From Candidatus Saccharimonadota bacterium (lineage in GTDB: Bacteria > Patescibacteriota > Saccharimonadia > Saccharimonadales > Saccharimonadaceae), in contig JAFWSJ010000014.1 in NCBI GenBank assembly GCA_017524405.1, positions 129,623 to 193,622 on the forward strand: a stretch of DNA of 64,000 nt, in the 5' to 3' direction. This document shows, one piece after another, positions 50,021 to 59,266 of this stretch; position 1 is the first letter of the stretch, and the number at the start of each line of letters is the position of its first letter. The notes beneath the pieces were generated by a model. That model made no database searches. It worked only from the letters and a program-made list of their open reading frames with translations, and was not told the origin of the DNA. The position numbers were made by a program, and so were the translations under genes.

Positions 50021-50932
50021 CTACTCTTTGACGGAATTAATGGCGTCTTGGAGAGCGCGGATACTATTGTTGAGCTTAATCTGCTCGTCGGCGGCGATCT
50101 TGAGGCCGAGGCGGCGTACGATGCCCTGGCGGCCAAGGACGGCCGGGTAGCCATTATAAGTGTCGCTCAGCTCGTCATAGTTGCTAACTGGCAAGATACG
50201 ATTCTCGTCGTTTAGAATACAGTTCGTGATGGAAGCCATGCAGCTGCCGATGCCATAGTAGGTGGCGCCCTTCTTCTCGATAATCTTATAAGCCTCGTTA
50301 CGGACGGCATCCTCAATCTCGGCGCGTTCCTGAGCGGTCGTGAGATCCATAATTGGCTGACCGCCAGCATAGGCGCAACTCCAGAGCGTAAACTCAGTAT
50401 CGCCATGTTCGCCAACTTGGTAGGCGTGAACATTCTTTGGATGAATATGAAGACGTTGGCTGAGACGATAGCGCAAGCGTGCAGAATCGAGCACGGTGCC
50501 CGAGCCGATAACGCGTTCGGCCGGCAATCCGGAATAACGCCAAGTCAGGTACGTGAGAACATCCATAGGATTACTAACGACGAGGAAAATGCCATCAAAG
50601 CCGGACTCCATAATTTGTCCAATCATGTCTTTAAAAATCGAGGCATTCTTCTTTAAAAGATCCATGCGCGTTTCGCCTGGCTGTTGTGGGACGCCAGCAG
50701 TAATCGCGACAATGTCGCAATCGGCCGCATCGGCATAGGTGCCAGCGCTAATCTTAAGGTAGCTTGGAGACACAGCAAGCGTGTCGCGAAGATCAATTGC
50801 CTCACCGGCAGCATCTTCTTCGTTAATATCTACTAAAACTAATTCGTTGACGCTCGTGCGCTGGTGGATCAGGGCGTAGCCGTAACTCATGCCCACATTA
50901 CCAGTTCCGACGATCATGACTTTATTTGCCAT
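50021..50932 (-). CDS. ldh: L-lactate dehydrogenase
   Basis: Reduces pyruvate to L-lactate and regenerates NAD+. 303 residues. NAD motif VGTGNVGMSYGYAL (about 7-20), DINEEDAAGEAIDL, catalytic region GETRMDLLKKNASIFK, SNPMDVLTY and GEHGDTEFTLW with the catalytic His (about 179-189); GxGTxLDSAR (GSGTVLDSARLRY) supports LDH over malate dehydrogenase. AGGAAG 5 nt upstream; extended -10 TGC-TATAAT about 30 nt upstream. Fits a fermentative, parasitic lifestyle. Confidence 0.95.
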   Translation of the reverse strand: MANKVMIVGTGNVGMSYGYALIHQRTSVNELVLVDINEEDAAGEAIDLRDTLAVSPSYLKISAGTYADAADCDIVAITAGVPQQPGETRMDLLKKNASIFKDMIGQIMESGFDGIFLVVSNPMDVLTYLTWRYSGLPAERVIGSGTVLDSARLRYRLSQRLHIHPKNVHAYQVGEHGDTEFTLWSCAYAGGQPIMDLTTAQERAEIEDAVRNEAYKIIEKKGATYYGIGSCMASITNCILNDENRILPVSNYDELSDTYNGYPAVLGRQGIVRRLGLKIAADEQIKLNNSIRALQDAINSVKE

Positions 50933-50973
50933 TTTTTCTTCCTGATTATCTGCCCTATATTATAGCATAAGCA

Positions 50974-51837
50974 TTAAGAGATGGACCATTTACCGGCGGC
51001 CGTAACTATCAGGCCGCGCAGTTCTAGGAGCGACGTAGCAACGCTGAGCGTCGTCGCGTCGATACGTAGCGCCTCGATAATCTCCTCGTTCGTGCGGAAA
51101 CCGCATTGAATTGCCGCATAGACGTTCTGAGCGTCACGCGGGAGGCCGGCAAGATTCTCGATATTCGGCATGACAGACTTCGATCCAAAGCTTAGCATAA
51201 TATCCGAAACATCAAGATACGGATGGGCGCCCTGGCGCAGCATGTCGTTTGTGCCAGTCGACATCGCGCGTGTCGTATCGCCCGGTACCGCAAAGACTTC
51301 TTTGCCCTGCTTCAAAGCCACTTCGTAAGTACCATAAGTGCCCGAATGGCGCGAGGCCTCGACGATCAAAACTGCGTCGGCAAGGCCGGCTACGATGCGA
51401 TTTCTGATCTGGAAATCATAGGCATGCGTCGCATGGCCGGGCGGGTACTCAGAAATAATCGCCCCCTTTTCTAAAATGCGCTCGGCTAGCTTGAGGTTGC
51501 AACGCGGGTGGATTTTATCGATTGGCGTGCCAAGAACGGCAATCGTTATCCCGCCCGCGTCCAAGCAGCCACGGTGCGCACATGAATCAATGCCATACGC
51601 CAGCCCACTCACTACTACGACATTTCTCTTTGCGAGCTCGTATGCCGCTCGATATGCTATTTCCTCGCCATATGGCGTAGAGTGTCGCGCGCCAACAATC
51701 GCGACCACACGCGGACGAGAGCTAGGCAGCTGTCCTCTATAATACAACTCTTTTACCGCCTGCTTTTGTTCTGACTCTCCACAGCACGCAAGCGCTTCGA
51801 GAAACGGGTGATTGATACTGGTTTTGGAATAATTCAT
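50974..51837 (-). CDS. dprA: DprA/Smf DNA-processing protein
   Basis: Protects incoming single-stranded DNA in natural transformation and loads RecA. About 287 residues: Rossmann-like DprA core with VAIVGARHSTPYGEEIAYRAA, VVVSGLAYGIDSCAHRGCL (SGxAxGIDxxAH) and PPGHATHAYDFQIRNRIVAGLADAVLIVEAS; C-terminal winged-helix (about 225-287). It lacks the N-terminal SAM domain. Start ATG 51837 follows TAAACT at leaderless distance; the longer frame is upstream of it. A comEC/comEA set is not in the window. Confidence 0.92.
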   Translation of the reverse strand: MNYSKTSINHPFLEALACCGESEQKQAVKELYYRGQLPSSRPRVVAIVGARHSTPYGEEIAYRAAYELAKRNVVVVSGLAYGIDSCAHRGCLDAGGITIAVLGTPIDKIHPRCNLKLAERILEKGAIISEYPPGHATHAYDFQIRNRIVAGLADAVLIVEASRHSGTYGTYEVALKQGKEVFAVPGDTTRAMSTGTNDMLRQGAHPYLDVSDIMLSFGSKSVMPNIENLAGLPRDAQNVYAAIQCGFRTNEEIIEALRIDATTLSVATSLLELRGLIVTAAGKWSIS

Positions 51838-51844
51838 GGAGCTC

Positions 51845-51850
51845 AGTTTA
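51845..51850 (-). promoter_or_regulatory. -10-like element of dprA
   Basis: TAAACT 7 nt before ATG 51837; weaker match than others. Confidence 0.35.
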
Positions 51851-51860
51851 GACCCAAACA

Positions 51861-51903
51861 AAAAAGCGCCAAAGCATAAGTTCAATGTTTTTGGCGCTTT
51901 TTG
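51861..51903 (-). terminator. terminator of lysS
   Basis: AAAAGCGCCAAA / TTTGGCGCTTTT stem with T-run on the minus strand. Confidence 0.88.
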
Positions 51904-51914
51904 TGAATTATGTT

Positions 51915-53345
51915 CTAATCGTCGCGGCGCATTGGCGGGAATGGCACACCCTCGCGAGCAGTAACGCCCTCGAAGAGCCAGAAGTTGCGCTCAGAATAGC
52001 CCCAACCGCAGGTCGGCGGCATACCGTATTCGAGCATCTCGACGAAATCGGTATCGAGCATCTGCGCCTCGTCATCACCAGCATCGCGCATTGCCTGCTG
52101 CTCCTCGAAGCGAGCGAGCTGATCGAGCGGATCATTAAGCTCGGAGTAACCGTTACCCATCTCGGTGCCGAAAATCACTGGATGGAAGCGCTCGGTAACG
52201 CGCGGGTCAGCCTCGTGCTTCTTTGCGAGCGGCGAAAGCTCAACCGGTTCATGAATGAGCCAGAACGGACCGGCAGATTCTTTGCGGATAATCTTCCAGA
52301 GATAATCGAGGAGGCGGCCTGTGCCCATCGAATCGTCATACTTGACGCCATGCTCTTTCAAAATACCCTTTACCTGATCAAGGTCCGGGTTAAAGACGTC
52401 GACGCCAAACTTTTCTTTCAGAATATCTGCATAGCTAATGCGTGGCCACTTGCAATCGAGATCGACTTTCATGCCATCATGCTCGAACTGAAGCGTACCC
52501 CAAGTCTCTTTGCAGACATATTTAATCATTTCTTCATAGAAATCCATGCCATCTTCGTAATCTTGGTAAGCAGCGTAGGATTCCATTGCGACATGCTCTG
52601 GGAGATGCTCGTCATCCATACCTTCATTGCGGAAGCGTGGGCCAATATCATAAACCTTCTCGTAGCCACCACCAATGAGGCGCTTCAAAGGAAGCTCGTG
52701 CGAAATGCGAAGGTAGAAGTCCTGGTCGAGCGCATCCATGTGCGTAACAAATGGATTCGCATCTGCGCCACCAGTCGTGTGCTCGAGTACTGGAACATTT
52801 ATTTCAACAAAACCATGATCATTCAAGAACTGACGCGTTGCAGTCCAGAACTTAGCACGGCGAACAAAGCGCTCGCGCACCTCTGGGTTAACCGCCATAT
52901 CGACGTAGCGACGGCGGAGACGCTCTTCCTTGTTCGTGAATCCATCGCGGCCCGGAAGTGGGCGAAGAGCTTTCGCGAGGATGCGCGGCATGTCGCAGAA
53001 AACAGAAATCTCTTCAGTCTTAGTCTTACCAACTTTGCCGGCAGCTTCGAGGAAGTCGCCAGTATCGAGTTCTTTTGTAAATTTCGCGGCGTCGTCCTTC
53101 AAGAAAATCTGAATGCGGCCGGAGTCGTCTTCGACGACCACGAAAGCAAGCTTGCCGAAGCTGCGAATGCTAGCAATGCGGCCAGCAATGCAGACGTCTT
53201 TGTCGGCATAATCATCATAGTGCTCCAAAATATCACCAATCTTGGTGTCGCGATTAGAATGGGCTGGGTATGGGTTGATACCAGCTTCTTTTAGTTCATT
53301 GAGTTTGCGAATTCTTTCATCGCGAAAATCTTTTAGAGTAGCCAT
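51915..53345 (-). CDS. lysS: lysyl-tRNA synthetase (class II)
   Basis: 476 residues. N-terminal OB-fold anticodon domain (about 50-150: VCIAGRIASIRSFGKLAFVVVEDDSGRIQIF), class II motif 1 (RRAKFWTATRQFLNDHGFVEINVPVLE), motif 2 (DIGPRFRNEGMDDEHLPE) and motif 3 (GCGYSERNFWLFEG-type end, here the last ~25 residues have the normal G-x-G-x-x-E/R pattern less clearly). TATAAT 7 nt before the ATG, right after the ABC gene's terminator. Confidence 0.95.
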   Translation of the reverse strand: MATLKDFRDERIRKLNELKEAGINPYPAHSNRDTKIGDILEHYDDYADKDVCIAGRIASIRSFGKLAFVVVEDDSGRIQIFLKDDAAKFTKELDTGDFLEAAGKVGKTKTEEISVFCDMPRILAKALRPLPGRDGFTNKEERLRRRYVDMAVNPEVRERFVRRAKFWTATRQFLNDHGFVEINVPVLEHTTGGADANPFVTHMDALDQDFYLRISHELPLKRLIGGGYEKVYDIGPRFRNEGMDDEHLPEHVAMESYAAYQDYEDGMDFYEEMIKYVCKETWGTLQFEHDGMKVDLDCKWPRISYADILKEKFGVDVFNPDLDQVKGILKEHGVKYDDSMGTGRLLDYLWKIIRKESAGPFWLIHEPVELSPLAKKHEADPRVTERFHPVIFGTEMGNGYSELNDPLDQLARFEEQQAMRDAGDDEAQMLDTDFVEMLEYGMPPTCGWGYSERNFWLFEGVTAREGVPFPPMRRDD

Positions 53346-53352
53346 ATCTGAT

Positions 53353-53358
53353 ATTATA
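53353..53358 (-). promoter_or_regulatory. -10 element of lysS (leaderless type)
   Basis: TATAAT 7 nt before the ATG; it starts 4 nt after the T-run of the preceding terminator. Confidence 0.6.
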
Positions 53359-53362
53359 CCAT

Positions 53363-53392
53363 AAAAACAGCGGACTGGAAGGTCCGCTGTTT
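53363..53392 (-). terminator. terminator of the ABC transporter gene
   Basis: AAACAGCGGAC / GTCCGCTGTTT stem followed by TTATGG; abuts the lysS -10. Confidence 0.85.
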
Positions 53393-53396
53393 ATGT

Positions 53397-55193
53397 TTAG
53401 TCGCCATCGAGGAAGGCTCCCGACTGGCGCGACCAAAGTTGATTGTATTCGCCATTTTTCTTCAAGAGTTCGGCATGCGTGCCCTGCTCGACAATCTTAC
53501 CGTCGTCAAGGACGATAATACGATCGAGGCTTGCAATCGTCGAAAGACGATGAGCAACCACAATGCTGGTGCGGCCCTTCATAAGCTTCACGAGCGCGTC
53601 TTGGATGAGAGCTTCAGACTCGGAGTCGAGCGCAGAAGTCGCCTCGTCAAGCACAAGAATTGGCGCGTCTTTTAGGATAGCACGCGCAATCGCAATGCGC
53701 TGACGCTGACCGCCCGAAAGCTTAATGCCGCGCTCACCAACGAGCGTGTCATAGCCATTCGGTAAATCCTTGATGAACTCATGCGCGTTCGCGAGCTTAG
53801 CGGCCCGTTCAATTTCCTTCTGAGTTGCATCCGGTTTTGCATAAGCGATGTTTTCCGAAATCGAACGATGGAAGAGCGATGTTTCCTGTGGCACATAGGC
53901 AATCGCCTCTCTGAGCGATACTTGCTGAACGTTTTTAATGTTCTGGCCGTCAACAGTGATTTGGCCATCGTCTACGTCAGCAAAACGAAGTAACAGTTTC
54001 GTCAGAGTGGTTTTACCAGAGCCGGAAATACCGACTAGACCAATACGTTCACCCGGCCTAATATCCAGGTTGAAGTTCTCGAAAATCGATTCCTTTGCGT
54101 CGTGATGCTTGAAGGAAATATCCTCGAAGCTAATCTCGCCGCGCTTGACCACGAGTGGCTTTGCGCCCGGAAGATCAACGACGTCATCTTCCATGTCGAG
54201 AATCTCAGTCATCTCGTAAGCATCACCAAAGACGCGGTTAATACCCTTGAAGATGTTGTTCACGTTCCAGAGCTCACTAACAATCTGCATCGAGTAGTTC
54301 ACGATGAGAATGAGTGTCGAAATCGCGAGACCGAAGATCGGCTGGCCGATGATAAGGAACACCGTAATAATGGCAATAATGCCCGTGTTTACGATGTTGA
54401 AGCCCATATCGCGGCGAGTCTGACCACGCATTTGCGCGAAGCCAGCATTCATCGTTGCGCGCGTGAAGTTCGCATAGCGATGACGCTCATGCGCCTCACG
54501 ACCATAGGATTTGACCGAAAGAATGTTCGAGATCGAATCAGCGAGCTGACCAGTCTGTTTGTTGTCGGCCTCAGCCCATTCGCGGCTCAAGTGCGAAATC
54601 TTCTTGAAAGTCACCGCGACGCAAAGAATGTAGAGCGCGACGAAGATTAAGAGACCAATCGCGAAGAGTGGCGCACGTGCCATGAGCACGCAGGTCGTCG
54701 AGATAATCATGATGAGCAGATATAGAATATCGAAGGTCAAGAGATCGAAGAATCTCTCAAATGCCCCAATAAACTTGTTCGTCTGCGATACGAGCGAACC
54801 GGAGAAACGGTCGCTATGGAATTGCATCGACTGCGCACTGACCGTGTTGAAGCTTTTTGTCGCGAGTTCATACATCACCTTTAGCTCGAAGATCCAGAGC
54901 CAACGAATGCGGAGCCAACCAAGCACGACTGAGCCAATAATTTGGCAGACAATCAGCATGATTGCGCTAGGCAAAAGCGTCGGAAGAATCTGATCATTCG
55001 GGATGCCACTAGAAATCTTGTCAATCATGTTGGCGAAGATGAGCGGCAGGAGAGCAGTACGAATAACGACGACAATCGGCGTGGATAGTAAGGTACCAAT
55101 TGCGAGAAGCTTGTATTTCTTTGAAGCTTCCCAAAAGTAGTGGAGCGTTCGGCGTGATACACGCCGGCGATCCTCTTTTGTTCTTGTTGTCAT
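53397..55193 (-). CDS. ABC exporter, fused permease-ATPase (type IV, lipid/peptide/drug)
   Basis: 598 residues: six-helix permease (about 35-330) and an ABC ATPase with Walker A GISGSGKTT (about 388-396), signature LSGGQRQR, Walker B APILVLDEATSALDSES, and H-loop AHRLSTI. This is a half-transporter that dimerises; neighbours give no substrate. Start ATG 55193 has GAGGTG 6 nt upstream; the frame opens 12 codons earlier but that stretch holds the greA terminator hairpin. Unlike lysS there is no nearby -10, so it may depend on read-through from greA. Confidence 0.92.
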   Translation of the reverse strand: MTTRTKEDRRRVSRRTLHYFWEASKKYKLLAIGTLLSTPIVVVIRTALLPLIFANMIDKISSGIPNDQILPTLLPSAIMLIVCQIIGSVVLGWLRIRWLWIFELKVMYELATKSFNTVSAQSMQFHSDRFSGSLVSQTNKFIGAFERFFDLLTFDILYLLIMIISTTCVLMARAPLFAIGLLIFVALYILCVAVTFKKISHLSREWAEADNKQTGQLADSISNILSVKSYGREAHERHRYANFTRATMNAGFAQMRGQTRRDMGFNIVNTGIIAIITVFLIIGQPIFGLAISTLILIVNYSMQIVSELWNVNNIFKGINRVFGDAYEMTEILDMEDDVVDLPGAKPLVVKRGEISFEDISFKHHDAKESIFENFNLDIRPGERIGLVGISGSGKTTLTKLLLRFADVDDGQITVDGQNIKNVQQVSLREAIAYVPQETSLFHRSISENIAYAKPDATQKEIERAAKLANAHEFIKDLPNGYDTLVGERGIKLSGGQRQRIAIARAILKDAPILVLDEATSALDSESEALIQDALVKLMKGRTSIVVAHRLSTIASLDRIIVLDDGKIVEQGTHAELLKKNGEYNQLWSRQSGAFLDGD

Positions 55194-55218
55194 AGTTTTC
55201 ACCTCTTTTTTGACATAA

Positions 55219-55257
55219 AAATACGCCAATTATTTCAATGAGTAATCAGCGTATTTG
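55219..55257 (-). terminator. hairpin between greA and the ABC gene
   Basis: AAATACGC / GCGTATTT stem with TTTTTATG on the minus strand. It lies 25 nt after the greA stop and 15 nt before the ABC ribosome-binding site, so partial read-through or attenuation is possible. Confidence 0.75.
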
Positions 55258-55280
55258 GTTTTGTTAATCTTTTGCTTTGG

Positions 55281-55727
55281 TTAATTAATCTCGGAAACTT
55301 TGAATTTCTTTCCGTTTGGAAGGGTTACTTCCTCACCAACTTTTTTACCAAATATTGCTTTGCCAATCGGCGATTCATTGCTAATCTTGCCTTCAAGCGG
55401 ATTAGCTTCGACTGCGCCGACTAATGTATAGGTATTTGTTTTGCCATCGGACTTAAGCGTGACCGTAGAGCCCATGGCGACTTTTTCGCGTTTGCCAGAC
55501 TTAATAATCTTGGCGTGGAGTAGAATATCTTCAATTTCAAGAATACGGCCTTCGACAACCTTCTGTTCACCGCGAGCGGCGGAATAATCCTCATTTTCGC
55601 TAAGGTCGCCATAGGAACGAGCCAATGCGATCTTATCTGCGATTTCTGGACGACGAGCCTTGAGCTCTTTGAGCTCATTCTCTAATTCTTTGCGCCCCTC
55701 AGCAGTAATGCTAACTGTCTTTGCCAT
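55281..55727 (-). CDS. greA: transcript cleavage factor GreA
   Basis: Inserts a coiled coil in the RNA polymerase secondary channel to rescue backtracked complexes. 148 residues. N-terminal coiled coil (GRKELENELKELKARRPEIADKI, with SYGDLSENEDYSAAR, the acidic tip D/E residues at about 43-44), and C-terminal FKBP-like domain (SPIGKAIFGKKVGEEV). SD GGAGGAGG is strong and 10 nt upstream. It follows proS; 46 nt gap. Confidence 0.95.
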   Translation of the reverse strand: MAKTVSITAEGRKELENELKELKARRPEIADKIALARSYGDLSENEDYSAARGEQKVVEGRILEIEDILLHAKIIKSGKREKVAMGSTVTLKSDGKTNTYTLVGAVEANPLEGKISNESPIGKAIFGKKVGEEVTLPNGKKFKVSEIN

Positions 55728-55772
55728 AAAATATAATCCTCCTCCGAAACGGGAAAAAGCGGAATTTTACTG

Positions 55773-57014
55773 TTACTTCTGCCCTAGTTTAGCAATAAAT
55801 TCCGTTAATGGCAAGAGTTTTGTTTCAGTTTCGGTGCGCTTTTTAATTTCGACTTTGTCTTCAGCTAGAGTTTTGTCGCTAATCACGATGCGATATGGGA
55901 TACCGAGCAAGTCCGCATCGGCAAACTTCTCGCCGTTGCGTGCATTCGCGCGGTCGTCGAAGATAATTTGTTCAGGTGCTTTATTATGCAGGTCTTCTGC
56001 AATTTCCATCGCTTTGTCGCCGATGGCGACGACGTAATACTTGTACGGAGCGATTTCTTCTGGCCAGACGAGACCTTTTTCGTCGCTAAGTTTTTCTGCA
56101 ATAACGCCCATGACGCGGCTAGGACCAATGCCATAGCTACCCATGAAGACTTTTTGGCGTTTACCATCTTCATCGGTGTACTCGAGTTCGAGCGGTTCGG
56201 AATACTTATAGCCCAATGTGAAGATATTGCCAACTTCGGCAGCCTTGTGCTGTTCGAGTTTGCTCTTATCGAGGCCGAGTTCGTTAAGGATTTCGTCGGT
56301 ATAGACCTCTTCGTTAACTGCGATATTCTTTTCGCGGTCGAGATAGATAATATCCTCACCAACCTCACAGAGCGTCTGATACTCATCGCTGAACTTGCTG
56401 AAACTACCGCCGCTTGCGAAGGTGCGGAAGGTATCGGTACCAATACCAAGGCGATTGAAGATTTTCGTGTAGCTTGCGGCTACCTTCTCATAGAAGGCGT
56501 CGTGCTCTTCTTTCGTACGGCTGAAGCTATAAAGGTCCTTCATCATAAATTCGCGCGTGCGCATAATGCCAGACTTAGCGCGGAGCTCATTGCGGAACTT
56601 CGTCTGGAACTGGTAGACGTAGAGCGGGAGATCCTTATAGCTAGAAATATAGCTCTTCAACATGCGCGTAAAGGCTTCTTCGTGCGTGGTTGCGAAACCA
56701 AGTTCGCCGCCGGCATTAAGCTTCGTCTTAAACCAAACATCGAGGACTTTGTCATCCCAACGGCCGGACTTTTCCCAAGCATCGCGTGGCTGAAGTGCCG
56801 TCATGCGGACTTCCTGGCCACCAAGAGCGTTCATCTCTTCGCGGATAACTTGCATAATATTGTCCAACGTTCGCATACCAAGCGGGAGATAATCGTAGAC
56901 ACCGGCCATCTCTTTATAAATATAGCCGCCACGAATCAAAAGTTTTGCGCTCTCACTGACTTCGTCGCCAGGAGCGGTCTTGGTAGTTTTTGCGAATGTT
57001 TGACTAAGTTTCAT
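55773..57014 (-). CDS. proS: prolyl-tRNA synthetase lacking the editing insertion
   Basis: Class II synthetase. 413 residues versus about 570 for the usual bacterial form: motif 1 (EMAGVYDYLPLGMRTLDNIMQVIREEM), motif 2 (KFRNELRAKSGIMRTREFMMKDLYSF) and motif 3 (GSYGIGPSRVMGVI), with only a ~60-residue linker where the INS editing domain normally sits, and a C-terminal anticodon domain. Leaderless type (TATACT 6 nt before ATG). The free ala-tRNA(Pro) editing function would need a separate protein, not seen here. Confidence 0.95.
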   Translation of the reverse strand: MKLSQTFAKTTKTAPGDEVSESAKLLIRGGYIYKEMAGVYDYLPLGMRTLDNIMQVIREEMNALGGQEVRMTALQPRDAWEKSGRWDDKVLDVWFKTKLNAGGELGFATTHEEAFTRMLKSYISSYKDLPLYVYQFQTKFRNELRAKSGIMRTREFMMKDLYSFSRTKEEHDAFYEKVAASYTKIFNRLGIGTDTFRTFASGGSFSKFSDEYQTLCEVGEDIIYLDREKNIAVNEEVYTDEILNELGLDKSKLEQHKAAEVGNIFTLGYKYSEPLELEYTDEDGKRQKVFMGSYGIGPSRVMGVIAEKLSDEKGLVWPEEIAPYKYYVVAIGDKAMEIAEDLHNKAPEQIIFDDRANARNGEKFADADLLGIPYRIVISDKTLAEDKVEIKKRTETETKLLPLTEFIAKLGQK

Positions 57015-57020
57015 ATTGAT

Positions 57021-57026
57021 AGTATA
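57021..57026 (-). promoter_or_regulatory. -10 element of proS (leaderless type)
   Basis: TATACT 6 nt before the ATG. Confidence 0.5.
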
Positions 57027-57031
57027 GCATA

Positions 57032-59251
57032 CTATCCAGGATATTCGTCGATGGAGCTAATCAAGACGTCGCGGGGTTTGTTGCCGCCAGTGGCTGGGCC
57101 AACTACACCCTTTGCTTCGAGTTCGTCGATGATAGAGGCCGCACGGCCATAGCCGATGTGGAGCTGGCGCTGGAGGAGCGAGGTCGAGAGACGACCAGAA
57201 CGGATTGCGATCTCGGCCGCCTGGCGTTCGATATCGCCGCCGCCTTCGCCCATGCCGCCGCCCATGCCTGGCATGCCAGGGACAGAGACGCTCTGCGAAG
57301 TAACTTCGTCGTTGTACTGTGGTGGAGCCTGTTGGCGGAGGAAGTCAGTAATCTTGCCGATTTCCTTGTCGCTCACGAAGGCACCCTGAACACGGCGAGG
57401 CTTACCCATCATTTCGGTCGTGAGGAATAGCATATCACCAGAACCGAGGAGCTTTTCTGCACCAACGGCATCGAGCATAACGCGAGAGTCGATACCGTTA
57501 TTCACGGCGAAGGCGATACGGCCCGGAATGTTTGCCTTGATGAGGCCAGTAACGACCTTAACTTCTGGACGCTGAGTTGCGAGCACGAGGTGAATACCAG
57601 CGGCGCGACCCTTCTGAGCAATGCGAACAATGAGCATCTCGAGCTCCTTGCCAGCGGTCATCATAAGGTCGGCCATCTCGTCGACGATTATGACGATATA
57701 TGGCATTTTGCCGTTATTGTGCTGCTGAACATTGCCGTCTTCGTCAGGAACCTCGACGGTACCACCCTGCTCGGCCATCTTTGTGTTATAGTCGGTGATA
57801 TTTTTGACACGCTCTTTACTCATGAGCGTGTAGCGCTTTTCCATTTCGCCAACTGCCCATTTCATCGCGCTAAGCGCCTTATCGGTGCTATTAATTACCG
57901 GCGCGAGCAAGTGCGGAATATCTTCGTAAGCCGCCATTTCGACCTGCTTCGGGTCGACGATGATAAGCTTCAAGTCGCTCGGCGAGTTGTGATAAAGCAA
58001 AGAGTTGATGAGGACGTTCGTCATAACGGACTTACCAGAACCGGTAGTACCCGCAATGAGAAGGTGCGGCATCTTTGCGAGATCACCTACGACGACCTGG
58101 CCTGCAATGTCCTTACCGACGGTAAAGGCGAGCGATTTCTCGGCCGCAATCTTACGCCATTCATTCGAGCGGAGAAGCTCATGGAGGCCAACGCTAGCTG
58201 GGGTGAGGTTTGGCACCTCAACACCAACCATGTTCGTGCGTGGAATTGGCGCCTCGATACGAATCTTATCTGCAGCGAGCGCCATCGCAAGGTTTTTGTC
58301 GTAGGCAAGAAGCTTATTAACGCGAACGCCGGCAGGCGGACGAAGCGTGTACTGCGTAATGCGCGGGCCGAGGTTTGCGCCCTCAACGGTCACGTCGATA
58401 TCGAACTGAGCGAGCGTATCCTTAATAATGCGCGCATTCTCTTCGGTGTTGCCCGGATCGGCTGGAGTAGTCTTCTTATTAAGAAGATCCATTGGTGGCA
58501 TCTTCCAATTTGGATCAGAAACCGCAACGAGCGCCATTGGCTCCTCGGCTGGTTTCACTTCAGCCATCTCATGCTTCTTGAGCGGGAGAATTTCCTGATG
58601 CTTTTTATCGTTCACAGTCTCGACGTTCGCAACGACCTTGAAGTCGCCAAGGTCAGTTTTACTTTCTTTTTCCTTGTTCTTGCGCATAATGCGAGCATTC
58701 TCTTCATCCTCGCCTTGGCGGCCAGCAAAGAGAGTCTTAATCTTGCGGAAGAGCGCGAGTGGCGTCTCAGCATACATAAAGAGAGCCGTAATCAGAATCA
58801 AGACAATATAGATTAGGGCCGTAATTGCACTACCGAGATTCTTCACCATGACATCATCCATAGCCTTGCCAATATAGCCACCAGTCATATCTGGCGTTCC
58901 ATAGCTACCGATGCCGAAGAGACCACAGAACAGAATGATAATCACGCCGGACGCGATCCAGACGCTAAGGTCTAGCTTATTGTTCGGCGAGCGAAAGATC
59001 ATCACCGCGATATACACGAAGATAATCGGGAAAAGATACTGCGTGAAACCGAAGACATTATTACAACCGTTGTTAATCATGCCGAGCAGTGCGGCGTTTT
59101 TGCCGGCGCCCATCCACATCGCGACAAACATTACTGCTAAAACTAAAAAGAATATTGCGAGAGCTTGACGCCAAAAACCACCCGGGACTTCATGCTTTGG
59201 TGCAACTTCTTTGGTACTGGATTTTTTTCTACCTCGCTTTTTTGCTGCCAT
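57032..59251 (-). CDS. ftsK: FtsK/SpoIIIE DNA translocase
   Basis: Pumps DNA through the division septum and coordinates chromosome segregation. 739 residues: basic N-terminus (AAKKRGRKKSSTK), four membrane helices (about 28-170), short linker, beta domain, RecA motor with Walker A AGTTGSGKS (about 400-408) and Walker B VIIVDEMADLM (about 520), QRPEVKVVTG, and the C-terminal gamma winged helix (LSTSLLQRQLHIGYGRAASIIDELEAKGVVG). Start ATG 59251 with TATAAT-ATAAGC nearby; the 7-residue longer frame lies on the -10. Confidence 0.97.
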   Translation of the reverse strand: MAAKKRGRKKSSTKEVAPKHEVPGGFWRQALAIFFLVLAVMFVAMWMGAGKNAALLGMINNGCNNVFGFTQYLFPIIFVYIAVMIFRSPNNKLDLSVWIASGVIIILFCGLFGIGSYGTPDMTGGYIGKAMDDVMVKNLGSAITALIYIVLILITALFMYAETPLALFRKIKTLFAGRQGEDEENARIMRKNKEKESKTDLGDFKVVANVETVNDKKHQEILPLKKHEMAEVKPAEEPMALVAVSDPNWKMPPMDLLNKKTTPADPGNTEENARIIKDTLAQFDIDVTVEGANLGPRITQYTLRPPAGVRVNKLLAYDKNLAMALAADKIRIEAPIPRTNMVGVEVPNLTPASVGLHELLRSNEWRKIAAEKSLAFTVGKDIAGQVVVGDLAKMPHLLIAGTTGSGKSVMTNVLINSLLYHNSPSDLKLIIVDPKQVEMAAYEDIPHLLAPVINSTDKALSAMKWAVGEMEKRYTLMSKERVKNITDYNTKMAEQGGTVEVPDEDGNVQQHNNGKMPYIVIIVDEMADLMMTAGKELEMLIVRIAQKGRAAGIHLVLATQRPEVKVVTGLIKANIPGRIAFAVNNGIDSRVMLDAVGAEKLLGSGDMLFLTTEMMGKPRRVQGAFVSDKEIGKITDFLRQQAPPQYNDEVTSQSVSVPGMPGMGGGMGEGGGDIERQAAEIAIRSGRLSTSLLQRQLHIGYGRAASIIDELEAKGVVGPATGGNKPRDVLISSIDEYPG

Positions 59252-59260
59252 AATGCTTAT

Positions 59261-59266
59261 ATTATA
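59261..59266 (-). promoter_or_regulatory. -10 element of ftsK (leaderless type)
   Basis: TATAAT 9 nt before ATG 59251 with the recurring ATAAGC downstream of it. Confidence 0.5.
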
